From Metabacillus endolithicus (lineage in GTDB: Bacteria > Bacillota > Bacilli > Bacillales > Bacillaceae): a DNA stretch of 64,000 nucleotides. The notes under the pieces are model-generated. The model was not told the DNA's origin. It did no database searches and saw only the letters and a program-made list of their open reading frames with translations. The stretch covers positions 62,001 to 126,000 of the forward strand of contig NZ_CP095550.1 in the NCBI RefSeq assembly GCF_023078335.1. Direction: 5' to 3'. Of this stretch, positions 44,489 to 53,600 are shown piece by piece; position 1 is the first letter of the stretch; every line of letters begins with the position of its first letter. The translations under genes and the position numbers were made by a program.

Positions 44489-45079
44489 TTATCCACCCAC
44501 TATGTAAAGTTAACTTTACGTAAAGCATACTTTACATAATTTTCAAAGTCAAGTTTGCTTTACACCTAGATTTGGTATTAAGTAAACCTGTTTCTTTGTT
44601 TAAAGTACTATTCTTTACAGTCTACAAATAATTTCATTATAAATATTCATTTCTCTGAGAAGGAGTTGTAGCACGATCTGTCCTGATTGCTGAAAATTCA
44701 ATGCACTAATCCCTGAACATCTAATCCTACTTTGAGCCGCATCTGTTAATAAAAAAACAATCGTGTTTCCAACTTCTTTTTTCTATGTGATCTGTTCTTA
44801 AGGGCAATTAAATCTATTATTACTTTTAAACAATCTTTGAGATGTGTTGTCAGTTCATTTTCAGTATTTGTCAATAGGTTCACCTCTTACTTCAACCTCT
44901 AGAATTGCAAAATTTATATTGTTTTAATTGTGTCCTACCATTGTCCCATTGGTCCTAATGAATGACTCTTAACGATAATAATCTTAAAATGGGCCAGTGA
45001 ACCTGTCCCTCTCTACGGAACGTTTGTTGTCACTGATCATATAAACCTCTAAGATGAACATAGAGCAGGAGGAGAAAAT
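44489..45079. other. Intergenic region with repeat remnants
   Basis: About 590 bases. It includes the AT-rich palindrome TAAAGTTAACTTTACGTAAAG (near 44505, about 20 bases quoted), a possible small ORF (44746-44874), and worn pieces of the GGGACAGG repeat family near 44930-45030 (for example GTGAACCTGTCCCTCTC). No other gene is supported. Confidence 0.5.
44746..44874 (-). CDS. Possible small basic protein
   Basis: Forty-two residues: a TTG start after AAGAGGTG, then a helix (LTTHLKDCLKVIIDLIALKN) and a basic tail (RSHRKKKLETR). The ribosome binding site and helix make translation plausible, but no homologue is known to me. Low confidence. Confidence 0.3.
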   Translation of the reverse strand: MTNTENELTTHLKDCLKVIIDLIALKNRSHRKKKLETRLFFY

Positions 45080-45664
45080 ATGGATAATAGTAAAGTTGGT
45101 AACTTAATTTTTAGTTTAAGGAAGGAGAAAGGATTAACACAGAAACAGTTAGCTGATTTGATGAATATTTCTGATCGAACGATTTCAAAATGGGAGCGTG
45201 GATATGGTTGTCCAGATGTTACTCTTTTACCAAGTTTGTCTTCAATCTTAGGGGTAAATATTGAAAATATTTTAGAAGGTGAATTATCGTCGAATGATTT
45301 TGTAGGAGGAAATATGAAAAGATCGAATTATTTTGTTTGTCCCTCATGTCATAATATTGTTTTAGCAACTGGGGATATAGACATTTCTTGCTGCGGGAGA
45401 AAGGTAGAACAATTAGAAGCAAAAAAAGCAACAGACGAAGAAAAATTATCAATAACTGAAATTGATTCTGAGTTATTTGTATCAAGTGACCACCGGATGA
45501 CAAAAGATCATTATATATCATTTATTGCCCTAGCCACCGGGGATTCAGTACAGATTATGAAGCAATATCCTGAATGGAGTTTACAAACACGTCTTCCAAA
45601 ACATAAACATGGGAAACTGCTATGGTTTGATACACAATTTGGGTTATATTATCAACATATCTAA
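45080..45664 (+). CDS. XRE regulator with a desulfoferrodoxin-like C-terminal domain
   Basis: A 194-residue fusion. Residues 1-66 are an XRE helix-turn-helix (GNLIFSLRKEKGLTQKQLAD, MNISDRTISKWERG). Residues 80-194 contain CPSCHNIV and CCGRKVE, a rubredoxin-like four-Cys site, followed by SDHRMTKDHYISFIALATGD, which resembles the HPM-x-x-HYI region of superoxide reductases. The domain may bind iron or act as a redox or metal sensor. GGAGG precedes the ATG. Single gene on the plus strand. Confidence 0.82.
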   Translation: MDNSKVGNLIFSLRKEKGLTQKQLADLMNISDRTISKWERGYGCPDVTLLPSLSSILGVNIENILEGELSSNDFVGGNMKRSNYFVCPSCHNIVLATGDIDISCCGRKVEQLEAKKATDEEKLSITEIDSELFVSSDHRMTKDHYISFIALATGDSVQIMKQYPEWSLQTRLPKHKHGKLLWFDTQFGLYYQHI

Positions 45665-45859
45665 GTTCGTATTTTGATGTTTCTTTCTTATATTTTTCAT
45701 CACTTTTGACTGATGTTTCATAAAGAAGTTCACACGGCCAACGACTTCTCTTCTTATACTTGTTATGTTTGCAGGCGGAGGATCTAGTTTTTGAAATGAC
45801 AGTCGTTGGTCAAGCACTTGGAGTATCTCTGTTCAAGAAAGGTACTACATATTTCCAGT

Positions 45860-46225
45860 TCATTTTAATACTTCACACCAGAATGTGTAATTCATTAAAG
45901 AAACATCCGTTTTGAATTTATGTATACTTTTTAATGTAAGTAATGTTTTTACTACTTCTCTTAAAATTTCCTCGGATGTTTGATTCTTGCCATCTTGTAT
46001 TTGTTTTCTTGCAAATAAAATCAGATGTTTTGTTTCGATTCTATGTATTTTTCTAATATTCGTGTAAATTGTTAAATAGATAAGATAATTCTCGAGTCTC
46101 TTTAAAGCTTGTTTTTTATTAGGATAATCCATTGAGTCAAGTAGAAGTATGTATTGATTATATAATGATTGATAACGTATTGAATCTTTTGTAATAATAA
46201 AAAGGTCGTTTTGTTGTGTATCCAT
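45860..46225 (-). CDS. Hypothetical helical protein
   Basis: A 121-residue basic, helical protein without a recognised motif. GAAGGGAAGATCAA precedes the ATG. It shows LLDSMDYPNKKQALKRLENYL near the N-terminus and LREVVKTLLTLKSIHKFK at the C-terminal end. No signal peptide. Neighbours give no hint. Confidence 0.5.
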   Translation of the reverse strand: MDTQQNDLFIITKDSIRYQSLYNQYILLLDSMDYPNKKQALKRLENYLIYLTIYTNIRKIHRIETKHLILFARKQIQDGKNQTSEEILREVVKTLLTLKSIHKFKTDVSLMNYTFWCEVLK

Positions 46226-46357
46226 TTGATCTTCCCTTCTTTATGTTTCAAATTGTGCATCTTAAACAAATATTTTAAATATTACTTTAATCTATCCTTC
46301 TGTTTTATGCAACACTTTTTTTGGAAGATATTGGCCATTGATTTTTATGATAAAAAA

Positions 46358-46388
46358 ACAGACACGAACTCTTAAAGTTTGCGCCTGT
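46358..46388 (-). terminator. Terminator after the CPBP protease gene
   Basis: ACAGACACGAACT pairs with AAGTTTGCGCCTGT imperfectly; TTTTTTTAT follows on the minus strand. Related to the hairpin at 43177-43204. Confidence 0.72.
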
Positions 46389-46471
46389 TACACTAGATGT
46401 ATATTATCCCAGTTCTTACAAATATAAAAAGGTATTATTAGAGTAATGGCAAAATGTTCAAAAGATAGGGA

Positions 46472-47998
46472 TTAAATAAATAAAGGAGCTACTACGTGAA
46501 TCATTATGTCCGCAATAAAATGGGCAATCATCGCAAACTCTAATCCTCGATAGATAAAGAGTGCTCCAAAAGTGATTCCACCAATTCCGTTTATCAGAAG
46601 CATTCCTAAAAATAGACCAAATGTCATCTCATATGTAGATGACGCAACACCATAATGTAAAAGCCCAAAGATTAAAGATGCTATTATAATAGCTGTCCAT
46701 TTTGCAGAACTGGTTAGGTCCTTTCTCTTACGAAACCTGGAAAATAACCACAATACAAAAGTAACTAAAAAGAGTCGAAATATGGTTTCTTCTGTAATAC
46801 CTGCTCCTAGGGAACCTAATATCCCTAACCACCATACTGGTTCATTAATTGAAGAATTATCAATACCAAGGTAATTTGATATATAATAGCTTACAATCAT
46901 AATCAGAATTGAAGTAACTACTCCATATATTATGGCGAATCCTGTATTCTTTACATCTTGATTTGATATCTTTTCCTTACGAATAAACGAAGTGATAATT
47001 GGTAATTTCACTCCGATTTTCTTACCCATCAATAATGCAAGAAATATTAAAACAGCACCTTCTACCAACATCTGACCTGAAAAAATTAGAATAAAAAGCC
47101 CTTGAGAAACTCCCATTTCTTCATGAAATCCCTCTCTAGCTATAGCATAAGGAGCCATTGCTAGAGCTCCTACAACATTCAAAAACAATAAGACAAAATA
47201 AATTTTCCAATTAATCATTGATTGCTTTTCTTTTGTTATCACTTTACGAATCTCTTGTTTATTGTCGTTACTACCATCATAATTGTTCATCTTTTCTTCA
47301 AGAGCAGCCACTAGTCTATCAGAATCCTTAATATAAACCAATACTTTGTTCACCTGTTTTTTAAGTCCAAAATATCCAGTATAGGAAATCGGTTTATTGA
47401 AGATAATCTCGTGCCTTAATTCATCGGTTATTCCAAATATTCTAGTTAGTACTCTAGGAAAAGAAGTGGCGTGAAATACTCCTTTTTCGTGAATGATTCC
47501 ACCTTTATCGCTATATGTAATTTGTGCCTTTTGAATTGAATCAATGTCAGATATATGAAATGATAGCTCTCTTCTCGCACCTATCTTTATCTCGATATTA
47601 TTATTGATTATTCGTATAGGCGTATTTCGTACCCAATTGTAATCGCCAAGCATGTAAATAATGCTATAAATATGAAGAGCTGACATTATATTAGCCGAGG
47701 ATGGATCTACTTTTTTTAAGTATATGTGAAAAACAACCATTTCTATTACTTGTTCATGCAAAAGTGCAATGAACAGCCAAAAATAATGAGAATTCTTGTG
47801 TAGCGAATATTCATTATTATTCTCCTTTATTCTCCAACGAAAAAAAGCATAGAATAATATTTTCCACTCTTTTACAAAAATTGTGATGAACGGATTTTTT
47901 TCGATTCTACCTTGCTTATATCTTATAAACAAATAAACAATAAATATTTCTAATGCAGTGATTAGTAGTATTAGGGATATCATCATCTGTTTATCCAC
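46472..47998 (-). CDS. CPBP-family intramembrane metalloprotease with N-terminal extension
   Basis: A 508-residue membrane protein with about eleven hydrophobic segments. The C-terminal half is a CPBP (Abi) domain: EETIFRLFLV (motif 1), FGLLHYGVAS (motif 2) and AHFIADIMIH (motif 3), the glutamate/histidine active site of CAAX-like proteases. The first 230 residues carry two membrane segments and a soluble PH-like region (RELSFHISDIDSIQKAQ). Such proteins can handle prenylated or bacteriocin-related substrates or act in stress and immunity. It lies after a small membrane protein and an XRE gene, in one direction, so the three form an operon. Confidence 0.85.
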   Translation of the reverse strand: MDKQMMISLILLITALEIFIVYLFIRYKQGRIEKNPFITIFVKEWKILFYAFFRWRIKENNNEYSLHKNSHYFWLFIALLHEQVIEMVVFHIYLKKVDPSSANIMSALHIYSIIYMLGDYNWVRNTPIRIINNNIEIKIGARRELSFHISDIDSIQKAQITYSDKGGIIHEKGVFHATSFPRVLTRIFGITDELRHEIIFNKPISYTGYFGLKKQVNKVLVYIKDSDRLVAALEEKMNNYDGSNDNKQEIRKVITKEKQSMINWKIYFVLLFLNVVGALAMAPYAIAREGFHEEMGVSQGLFILIFSGQMLVEGAVLIFLALLMGKKIGVKLPIITSFIRKEKISNQDVKNTGFAIIYGVVTSILIMIVSYYISNYLGIDNSSINEPVWWLGILGSLGAGITEETIFRLFLVTFVLWLFSRFRKRKDLTSSAKWTAIIIASLIFGLLHYGVASSTYEMTFGLFLGMLLINGIGGITFGALFIYRGLEFAMIAHFIADIMIHVVAPLFI

Positions 47999-48017
47999 TA
48001 TTCGTTATTTCTCCCTT

Positions 48018-48443
48018 CTATTTATGTTTTTTATGCTCAAGCCAAAACAATACATATTGAACAATCGCCATACCTGTTAAAAGAATTACAGGAAAATATG
48101 GTATGTGATTAAGGTATGCTGTAAGCGCTATCGCAATAGGGAGAAAAGATGCAAAGAAAATATAAACCTTACGAGTTGCCTTATAAGTGATCCACTGTAG
48201 CCCCTCGTCTTCTTCTTTAAACTCCATAGGAATTAAAGAAGGCTTTACCTTATTTTTAGGATTTTTCATATTATTGATGGGGATGGCTGAGATCAGTATT
48301 AAAATTGGAATACCTAGTACTAGAGGATCAACTTTTAACCAATTTGGTACATCGTCAGAATAGTGATTACCCAGCATAATAATCCCCAAGCCAAGTACAA
48401 GTAAAGCATTAAATATCGGGGACTGAAAAATTCGTTTTAACAT
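48018..48443 (-). CDS. Membrane protein between XRE and CPBP genes
   Basis: A 141-residue protein with four hydrophobic segments and a charged loop (MKNPKNKVKPSLIPMEFKEE). Same arrangement as the pair at 43911-44488. It lies 3 bases after the XRE gene and 19 bases before the CPBP gene. Role unknown, probably the sensor or immunity part of this unit (inference). Confidence 0.75.
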   Translation of the reverse strand: MLKRIFQSPIFNALLVLGLGIIMLGNHYSDDVPNWLKVDPLVLGIPILILISAIPINNMKNPKNKVKPSLIPMEFKEEDEGLQWITYKATRKVYIFFASFLPIAIALTAYLNHIPYFPVILLTGMAIVQYVLFWLEHKKHK

Positions 48444-48446
48444 GGA

Positions 48447-48659
48447 TCATTCTCCTTCTAAATAGAATATTTCTTCAACAGGGACTTGAAATACTTTTGC
48501 CATTTTTAATGCAAGAGTAATAGATGGAGCATAGTCTCCTTTTTCAATTAACCCAATTGTTTGCCTTGATACTTCAATCTTTTCGGCTAATTCCTGTTGA
48601 GTTAATCGAAATCTTGCCCGCAATTCGCGCACAGAATTATTTAACATGATTTTACTCAA
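48447..48659 (-). CDS. Small XRE-family regulator
   Basis: A 70-residue helix-turn-helix protein (VRELRARFRLTQQELAEKIE, VSRQTIGLIEKGDYAPS), paralogous to 44288-44488. First gene of the XRE-membrane-CPBP unit. Its C-terminus VPVEEIFYLEGE matches that of the paralogue. Confidence 0.87.
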   Translation of the reverse strand: MSKIMLNNSVRELRARFRLTQQELAEKIEVSRQTIGLIEKGDYAPSITLALKMAKVFQVPVEEIFYLEGE

Positions 48660-48792
48660 TCTCCTTTTTTATTCTCATTATCATCGTAAAGTATCTATGA
48701 CAAAATGTAAACTATAGTTGTCTTTTTGTCACAAATCATTAACATTCTCTTTTGTTAAAAAACTTAAGTTTCTCCTTTAAGTAAGTAAAAAA

Positions 48793-48830
48793 AGTCAATT
48801 CGGTCATTTTTCATCATGACCAAATTGACT
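48793..48830 (-). terminator. Terminator of the Blt-like gene
   Basis: AGTCAATTCGGTCAT (48793-48807) pairs with ATGACCAAATTGACT (48816-48830), followed on the minus strand by TTTTTTTAC. The stem has 15 bases with one mismatch. Confidence 0.85.
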
Positions 48831-48865
48831 CTTTTCTTATTATTTTCAATTTTGACGTCTTTTCT

Positions 48866-50068
48866 TCAATTTGATATATTAGCCACACTAGGCTTAATTT
48901 CGTTTGAAGAATTGTTTTCTTGCTTTCTCCAAAACAATGTCATAACTATTCCTATAAATAGAATCACAGTCGCAAAATAGTATGGATAGTTAATATCTAT
49001 ATCAAATAATATTCCCCCTAAAATTGGACCACTAATGTTCGCCAAACTTGTAAACGTGGAGTTCATTCCACCAACGAAACCTTGTTCGTCTCCTGCGATA
49101 TTTGAAAGGTAGGAAGTAACTGCAGGTCTGAATATATCGAATCCTACAAAAACAATAAACGTTACAAGTAAAATAGAAAAATATGAAGAAACAACTGTCA
49201 TTAAAAAGACTAGTATTGCCGATAATAGTAAACTATAACGAATCAGTTTAATTTCTCCCCAAACTCGTGTAAGCCGATCAAACAATAAGACTTGTGAAAT
49301 AGCACCAAAAATGGCCCCACCGGTAATAACAATCGCTATATCAGATGGTGTAAATTGGAACTTATGGTCCACAAATAAACTAAAGAATGATTCAAATGCT
49401 GCTAGACCAAATGAGGCGATAAATATCAAAATAAAAGCGAAGAAATATTTTGGCTCAATCATACGACTAAAACCATTCTTCTTCCCTTGTGTTTGTTCAT
49501 TTGTGTTTATTTCACGTTTTGGCTCAGAAATAAACATAATAGTTAGTATGGCAGCAATTGTACCAAGTGCACCTGCAAAGAAGAATGGTATACGGGTACC
49601 AAATTCCGCTAAAAATCCACCGATACCAGGGCCAATAATAAACCCTGTACTAATAGCAGCTGACATATAACCGAGTGCTTTTGGGCGAGTTTCCAAGTTA
49701 GTAATATCAGCAATAAAAGCTGTAACACCTGGCATAATGAATGCTGCACTTACTCCACCTAAAATTCGGGAAATAAATAACACTTCTATTTCTTTTCCAA
49801 GACCAAATAATATCTCTGACAATCCGAAAATAAATAAGCCAAGTACAATCATGATCTTTCTTCCAAATTTATCTACTGCTTTCCCTGCAAATGGCGAAAC
49901 GATCAATTGTGCAATTGCAAAAGCAGCTGTTAAATAGCCAACTGTCTTTCCGTTTATCCCTAATTCATTCATCAGTGTAGGTAAAACGGGAATAACAAGA
50001 CCAATTCCCATAAAGGCTATAAATAAATTTAATAATAATAACCCTAACGTAATTTTATAGTTCTTCAT
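48866..50068 (-). CDS. blt: MFS multidrug efflux pump (Blt/Bmr-like)
   Basis: A 400-residue, 12-segment transporter, the same length as B. subtilis Blt. Motif A is AGKAVDKFGRKIMIVLGL; the antiporter motif C region reads GFIIGPGIGGFLAEFG. It expels cationic dyes and drugs by proton antiport. Divergent from a BltR/BmrR-type MerR gene, with a MerR-style promoter between (50134-50164), which is strong support for this assignment. Blt and Bmr cannot be separated by eye. Confidence 0.88.
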   Translation of the reverse strand: MKNYKITLGLLLLNLFIAFMGIGLVIPVLPTLMNELGINGKTVGYLTAAFAIAQLIVSPFAGKAVDKFGRKIMIVLGLFIFGLSEILFGLGKEIEVLFISRILGGVSAAFIMPGVTAFIADITNLETRPKALGYMSAAISTGFIIGPGIGGFLAEFGTRIPFFFAGALGTIAAILTIMFISEPKREINTNEQTQGKKNGFSRMIEPKYFFAFILIFIASFGLAAFESFFSLFVDHKFQFTPSDIAIVITGGAIFGAISQVLLFDRLTRVWGEIKLIRYSLLLSAILVFLMTVVSSYFSILLVTFIVFVGFDIFRPAVTSYLSNIAGDEQGFVGGMNSTFTSLANISGPILGGILFDIDINYPYYFATVILFIGIVMTLFWRKQENNSSNEIKPSVANISN

Positions 50069-50133
50069 TTCATATTTTCTCCTTCACGATTGACTAAAAC
50101 CAAACGTACTTACTTGATTTCATCACTGTTTTT

Positions 50134-50164
50134 ATCCTAATCTATATAGTAACTATATAGTCAA
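50134..50164 (-). promoter_or_regulatory. MerR-type promoter of the efflux gene
   Basis: On the minus strand TTGACT (-35, plus 50159-50164) and TAGGAT (-10, plus 50134-50139) are 19 bases apart, the long spacer used by MerR-family activators. The spacer holds the dyad CTATATAGTAACTATATAG. The MerR gene starts 16 bases to its right, on the other strand. Confidence 0.82.
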
Positions 50165-50180
50165 GGGTGATGAAGAAAAA

Positions 50181-51038
50181 GTGAATAAAAAAAATACGAA
50201 ATATTTAACTACAGGTGAATTCGCAAAGCTTTGCAAAGTTAATAAACAAACACTCTTTTACTACGATCAAATTGGCCTTCTCTCTCCCGTATTTAAAAAT
50301 GAAAAAGGCTATCGTTTTTATTCAATGAACCAAATTGAATTATTCTTTGTTATTGATTTATTAAAAGAGCTCGGTATGTCACTTAATGATATTCAACAAT
50401 ACACGCAAAATAAATCTCCTGAGGGCTTTTTGACATTAATGTATCAAAAGAGAGAAGAAATTGTGAAAAAACGAAAAGAAATAGAAATGAAGGAAAAACT
50501 TATCGAAACAAAAATATCATTAATGGAAGAAGCCTCACAGCTTGACTTTCACCAAATTACACTCGAGCATTTTCCTGAAGCAACACTTTATTTAAGCAGA
50601 AAAATTAAAAATACTACGGATGAGGAATTTGTAGAGGTTATTTCAGATTTTATTGATGAATTAAACGAGTTACAGCTTGATACAGGATATCCTATAGGTG
50701 TTATAACAAATCGGGAGCAAGTTTTAAAGGGCGAATTCTCAAAGTATAGCTATTTATACATTGAACAACCACAACCTAAGGAAGGATATTCCTATTTCCA
50801 GGCTGTAAAGGGTCATTTTCTCGTAGGCTATCATATTGGAGATGAACTAACAATTCATAATACCTATAAAAGGCTTTTTTCAGAAATGGAGCGTTTAGAA
50901 TTAGCATTGGGAGATTATGTATTTGAAGAGTATATTTATGATACAGTTGTAAAGAATCAAAAGGAACATTACGTTACAAAAATTATGATGCAAGTGGATA
51001 AGCGCTTCCCCGTTCCTGAACTGCACACTGACTGTTAA
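50181..51038 (+). CDS. bltR: MerR-family activator (BltR/BmrR-like)
   Basis: A 285-residue regulator: N-terminal winged helix (LTTGEFAKLCKVNKQTLFYYDQIGLLSPVF, core TGEFAKLCKVNKQTLFYYD), a coiled-coil linker (residues about 85-120) and a C-terminal GyrI-like effector domain ending in KIMMQVDK. It would bind the promoter next to it and turn on the efflux gene when a lipophilic cation is present. Divergent layout matches bltR-blt. Confidence 0.87.
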   Translation: MNKKNTKYLTTGEFAKLCKVNKQTLFYYDQIGLLSPVFKNEKGYRFYSMNQIELFFVIDLLKELGMSLNDIQQYTQNKSPEGFLTLMYQKREEIVKKRKEIEMKEKLIETKISLMEEASQLDFHQITLEHFPEATLYLSRKIKNTTDEEFVEVISDFIDELNELQLDTGYPIGVITNREQVLKGEFSKYSYLYIEQPQPKEGYSYFQAVKGHFLVGYHIGDELTIHNTYKRLFSEMERLELALGDYVFEEYIYDTVVKNQKEHYVTKIMMQVDKRFPVPELHTDC

Positions 51039-51043
51039 ATGAA

Positions 51044-51077
51044 AAAAGGATAGTAGAGTTCCTCCAACTATCCTTTT
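51044..51077. terminator. Bidirectional terminator between bltR and tcyC
   Basis: AAAAGGATAGT (51044-51054) and ACTATCCTTTT (51067-51077), perfect 11-bp stem with A and T runs on each side. Confidence 0.88.
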
Positions 51078-51169
51078 ATTATATTAGAATGAAAGGCTGT
51101 ACAAAGTATATTCTCTTTAAACTGGTTAAATTCTCAGTAGTGGACAATCTAGCAAAGATAATCAACTTT

Positions 51170-51919
51170 TTAAGAAGGATGTAATATTCTTTGCAGAAAT
51201 CTCTTTGTTCTTTCTTCCTTTGGAGCTTTGAGCACTTCATCTGGTGTTCCTTGCTCAACGATGTAGCCGCCATCCATGAATAAAACTTTATTCGATACTT
51301 CACTTGCAAACTGGATCTCATGAGTTACGATGATCATCGTCCAGTTTTCCTTTGCTAAGTCCTTCATAACACTTAACACTTCACCTATTAATTCTGGATC
51401 AAGTGCAGATGTTGGCTCATCGAACAGCATAAGTTCAGGCTTAAGTGCTAACGCTCTTGCAATTCCTACCCGTTGTTGTTGACCTCCGGATAATTGATGC
51501 GGATAAAAATTCAGCTTATCTTTTAACCCAACCTTTTCTAAAAGAATCTTTGCCTCTTCTATGACCTCAGGTTTTTTTCGTTTTTGAACAATTAATGGAC
51601 CTTCCATTACATTTTCAAGTGCCGTTTTGTGTGGAAAAAGGTTGTATGATTGAAAGACCATTCCAGATTTTCGACTAAGCTTGACCAAATCTTTTTTATC
51701 TAATCTTTGTCCAAAATCGAGTGTTAGACCATCATCAAAAGTATATTTCCCTTTATCAGGTAGCTCGAGTCCATTAAAACATCGAAGTAATGTTGTTTTA
51801 CCAGATCCAGAAGGTCCAATAATGGATACCACTTCTCCCTTTTGCACATCAACATCCACATTTTTTAATACATGGTTTTCATCAAAAGATTTTGCCAAAC
51901 CTTTTATCGATAAATACAT
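51170..51919 (-). CDS. tcyC: Amino acid (cystine-type) ABC transporter ATPase
   Basis: A 249-residue ATP-binding subunit. Walker A GPSGSGKTT (residues 34-42), Q-loop VFQSYNLFPHKT, signature LSGGQQQRVGIARAL, Walker B LMLFDEPTSALDPEL and the switch His in TMIIVTHE are all present. Sixteen bases after the permease gene. Size and order (binding protein, 234-aa permease, ATPase) match B. subtilis tcyABC for L-cystine, but other polar amino acids are possible. Confidence 0.9.
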   Translation of the reverse strand: MYLSIKGLAKSFDENHVLKNVDVDVQKGEVVSIIGPSGSGKTTLLRCFNGLELPDKGKYTFDDGLTLDFGQRLDKKDLVKLSRKSGMVFQSYNLFPHKTALENVMEGPLIVQKRKKPEVIEEAKILLEKVGLKDKLNFYPHQLSGGQQQRVGIARALALKPELMLFDEPTSALDPELIGEVLSVMKDLAKENWTMIIVTHEIQFASEVSNKVLFMDGGYIVEQGTPDEVLKAPKEERTKRFLQRILHPS

Positions 51920-51934
51920 GGCTCTCCCTCCTTT

Positions 51935-52639
51935 CTATCTAGCAACATATCGATCCAAGCGTTTTTCGATCACCACTTGAACTAAAGATAATACAAAACA
52001 GATTACCCAATAGATAAGGGCAGCTTCTACATATAAAAGTAGAAAGTCATACGTTCTAGCAGCAATTTCTTGTGCTTTTCTAAATAATTCTGCCACTAAT
52101 ACTAGTGATGCTAAAGAAGTATCCTTTACTAAACTTATGAATGAATTTGATAATGGTGGAACTGAAACTCTTGCTGCCTGTGGAAGAATAATTCTCCTTA
52201 GTGCTGTCCATCTTGACATACCAATTGTGTGGGCAGCCTCCCATTGTCCTTTTGGGATTGAAAGAATAGACGCACGAATAATTTCGGAACCATATGCACC
52301 AACGTTTAAAATAAATGCAATAACAGCACTTATAAAAGGATCAAGATTTACTCCAATGTTTGGTAGTCCATAAAATATGATAAATAATTGCACGAGTAAG
52401 GGTGTGCCTCTAATAGCTGACACAAAGATAATCGACGGAAGTTGTATAACACGCGATTTTGATAAGCGCATCATGGCTAAAACCAAGGCTAGTATTAAAC
52501 CACCGACAAAAGAAATTAATGTAAGTGGTATTGTGTACTTTATAGCACCAGAAAGCATAGGGAGAAGAGAGTTTATGAATAACTCCCATCCTCCCATTTC
52601 TGCTGTTATGGTATTATTTTGTAGAAACATCTTCACCAA
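51935..52639 (-). CDS. tcyB: Amino acid (cystine-type) ABC permease
   Basis: A 234-residue permease with five membrane segments and the HAAP-type EAA loop QWEAAHTIGMSRWTALRRIILPQA (residues about 143-166). The reading frame overlaps the 3' end of the binding protein gene by 26 bases. An internal ATG (MGGWELF, at 52597) would avoid the overlap but has a weak ribosome site, so coupling from the overlap is more likely. 234 residues is exactly the length of B. subtilis TcyB. Confidence 0.87.
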   Translation of the reverse strand: MVKMFLQNNTITAEMGGWELFINSLLPMLSGAIKYTIPLTLISFVGGLILALVLAMMRLSKSRVIQLPSIIFVSAIRGTPLLVQLFIIFYGLPNIGVNLDPFISAVIAFILNVGAYGSEIIRASILSIPKGQWEAAHTIGMSRWTALRRIILPQAARVSVPPLSNSFISLVKDTSLASLVLVAELFRKAQEIAARTYDFLLLYVEAALIYWVICFVLSLVQVVIEKRLDRYVAR

Positions 52640-53408
52640 ACCATTCTTGTGAAATTTTCGTTAATGTTCCGTCTTCTTTCATTGCAGCAAGCTGTTCATT
52701 AACTGCCTCAACTAATTCTTCGTTTCCTTTATTAAATGTAAAAGCCATCTCGGACACATCATCTGATTCAGCAACAATTTTTACATCTTTATCATTTTGA
52801 TTTTTCATATAATCAAGTACGGCCAACTTATCATTTACTGTTACATCGGCTCTTCCTTGCTTAATTAGTTGGATAGATTGGGCAAGACCTTCTACCCCAA
52901 CAAGCTCTGCTCCATTTTCTTCAGCAATCGCTCCATAGTTACTTGTTAATGATTGAGCAGATTTTTTCCCTTTTAAATCTTCAAATGAAGTAATATCAGT
53001 AGTTTCAGTAGGTGTAACAATAACAGAAGATGAATATGTGTATGGTGTTGAAAAATCATAGTTTGCTAAACGATCTTCATTAATTCCCACTTGGTTCGCA
53101 ATTAGATCAAAACGTTTTGAATTTAATCCGGCAAACATAGAATCCCACTGTGTTTCCATAAATTCAACTTCTGCTCCCATACGTTTTGCAACTTCTTTTA
53201 TTACTTCAACATCATATCCAGTTAGTTCTCCTTCTTCATTATGGAAAGTAAATGGCGCATATGTACCTTCTGTTCCAACAGTTAGTTTTTCTATTTTCGC
53301 GTTATCTTGTTCTGTTGCATTTTCATTGCTTTCGTCTTGATTTGTTCCACAAGCGGCAACCACCAAAACGAATAGTAACATCATTAAACTTAGTGCTAGT
53401 TTCTTCAA
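52614..53408 (-). CDS. tcyA: Amino acid-binding lipoprotein (cystine-type)
   Basis: A 264-residue binding lipoprotein of family 3. Signal peptide with lipobox VVAACG (Cys20). The mature part has KLTVGTEGTYAPFTFHNEEG, YDVEVIKEVAKRMGAEVEF and the C-terminal FTFNKGNEELVEAVNEQLAAMKEDGTL (quoted in parts). First gene of the tcyA-tcyB-tcyC unit. Cystine is inferred from layout; the sequence cannot prove the ligand. Confidence 0.87.
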   Translation of the reverse strand: MKKLALSLMMLLFVLVVAACGTNQDESNENATEQDNAKIEKLTVGTEGTYAPFTFHNEEGELTGYDVEVIKEVAKRMGAEVEFMETQWDSMFAGLNSKRFDLIANQVGINEDRLANYDFSTPYTYSSSVIVTPTETTDITSFEDLKGKKSAQSLTSNYGAIAEENGAELVGVEGLAQSIQLIKQGRADVTVNDKLAVLDYMKNQNDKDVKIVAESDDVSEMAFTFNKGNEELVEAVNEQLAAMKEDGTLTKISQEWFGEDVSTK

Positions 53409-53600
53409 AAGGAAACCCTCCTAATCATCTATTTTTCTGTTCAATTGCTGTTTAACTAATATTCTTTCCATTAATTCATCCTACCAACATTTAAAGAGAA
53501 ATTATTTCTTGCCCTGAATAATTATTTACAATGCCACACCATTATGCTCAAATCAACTAATAAGAATCGTATTTCCTTAAGTTTAAATATTTTGATTTTT

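Noticed and set aside
45665..45859. Coding remnant after the XRE/SOR-like gene
   Set aside because: A few protein-like stretches appear, but no frame holds together and no similarity was recognised.
51079..51321. 80-codon open frame overlapping the end of the tcyC-like gene
   Set aside because: It is a different frame inside and after the well-supported ATPase gene on the same strand.
53409..53600. S-box or T-box leader, or CymR site, upstream of the cystine-type importer
   Set aside because: No conserved riboswitch core is present, and the CymR-like text is too weak to call by eye.
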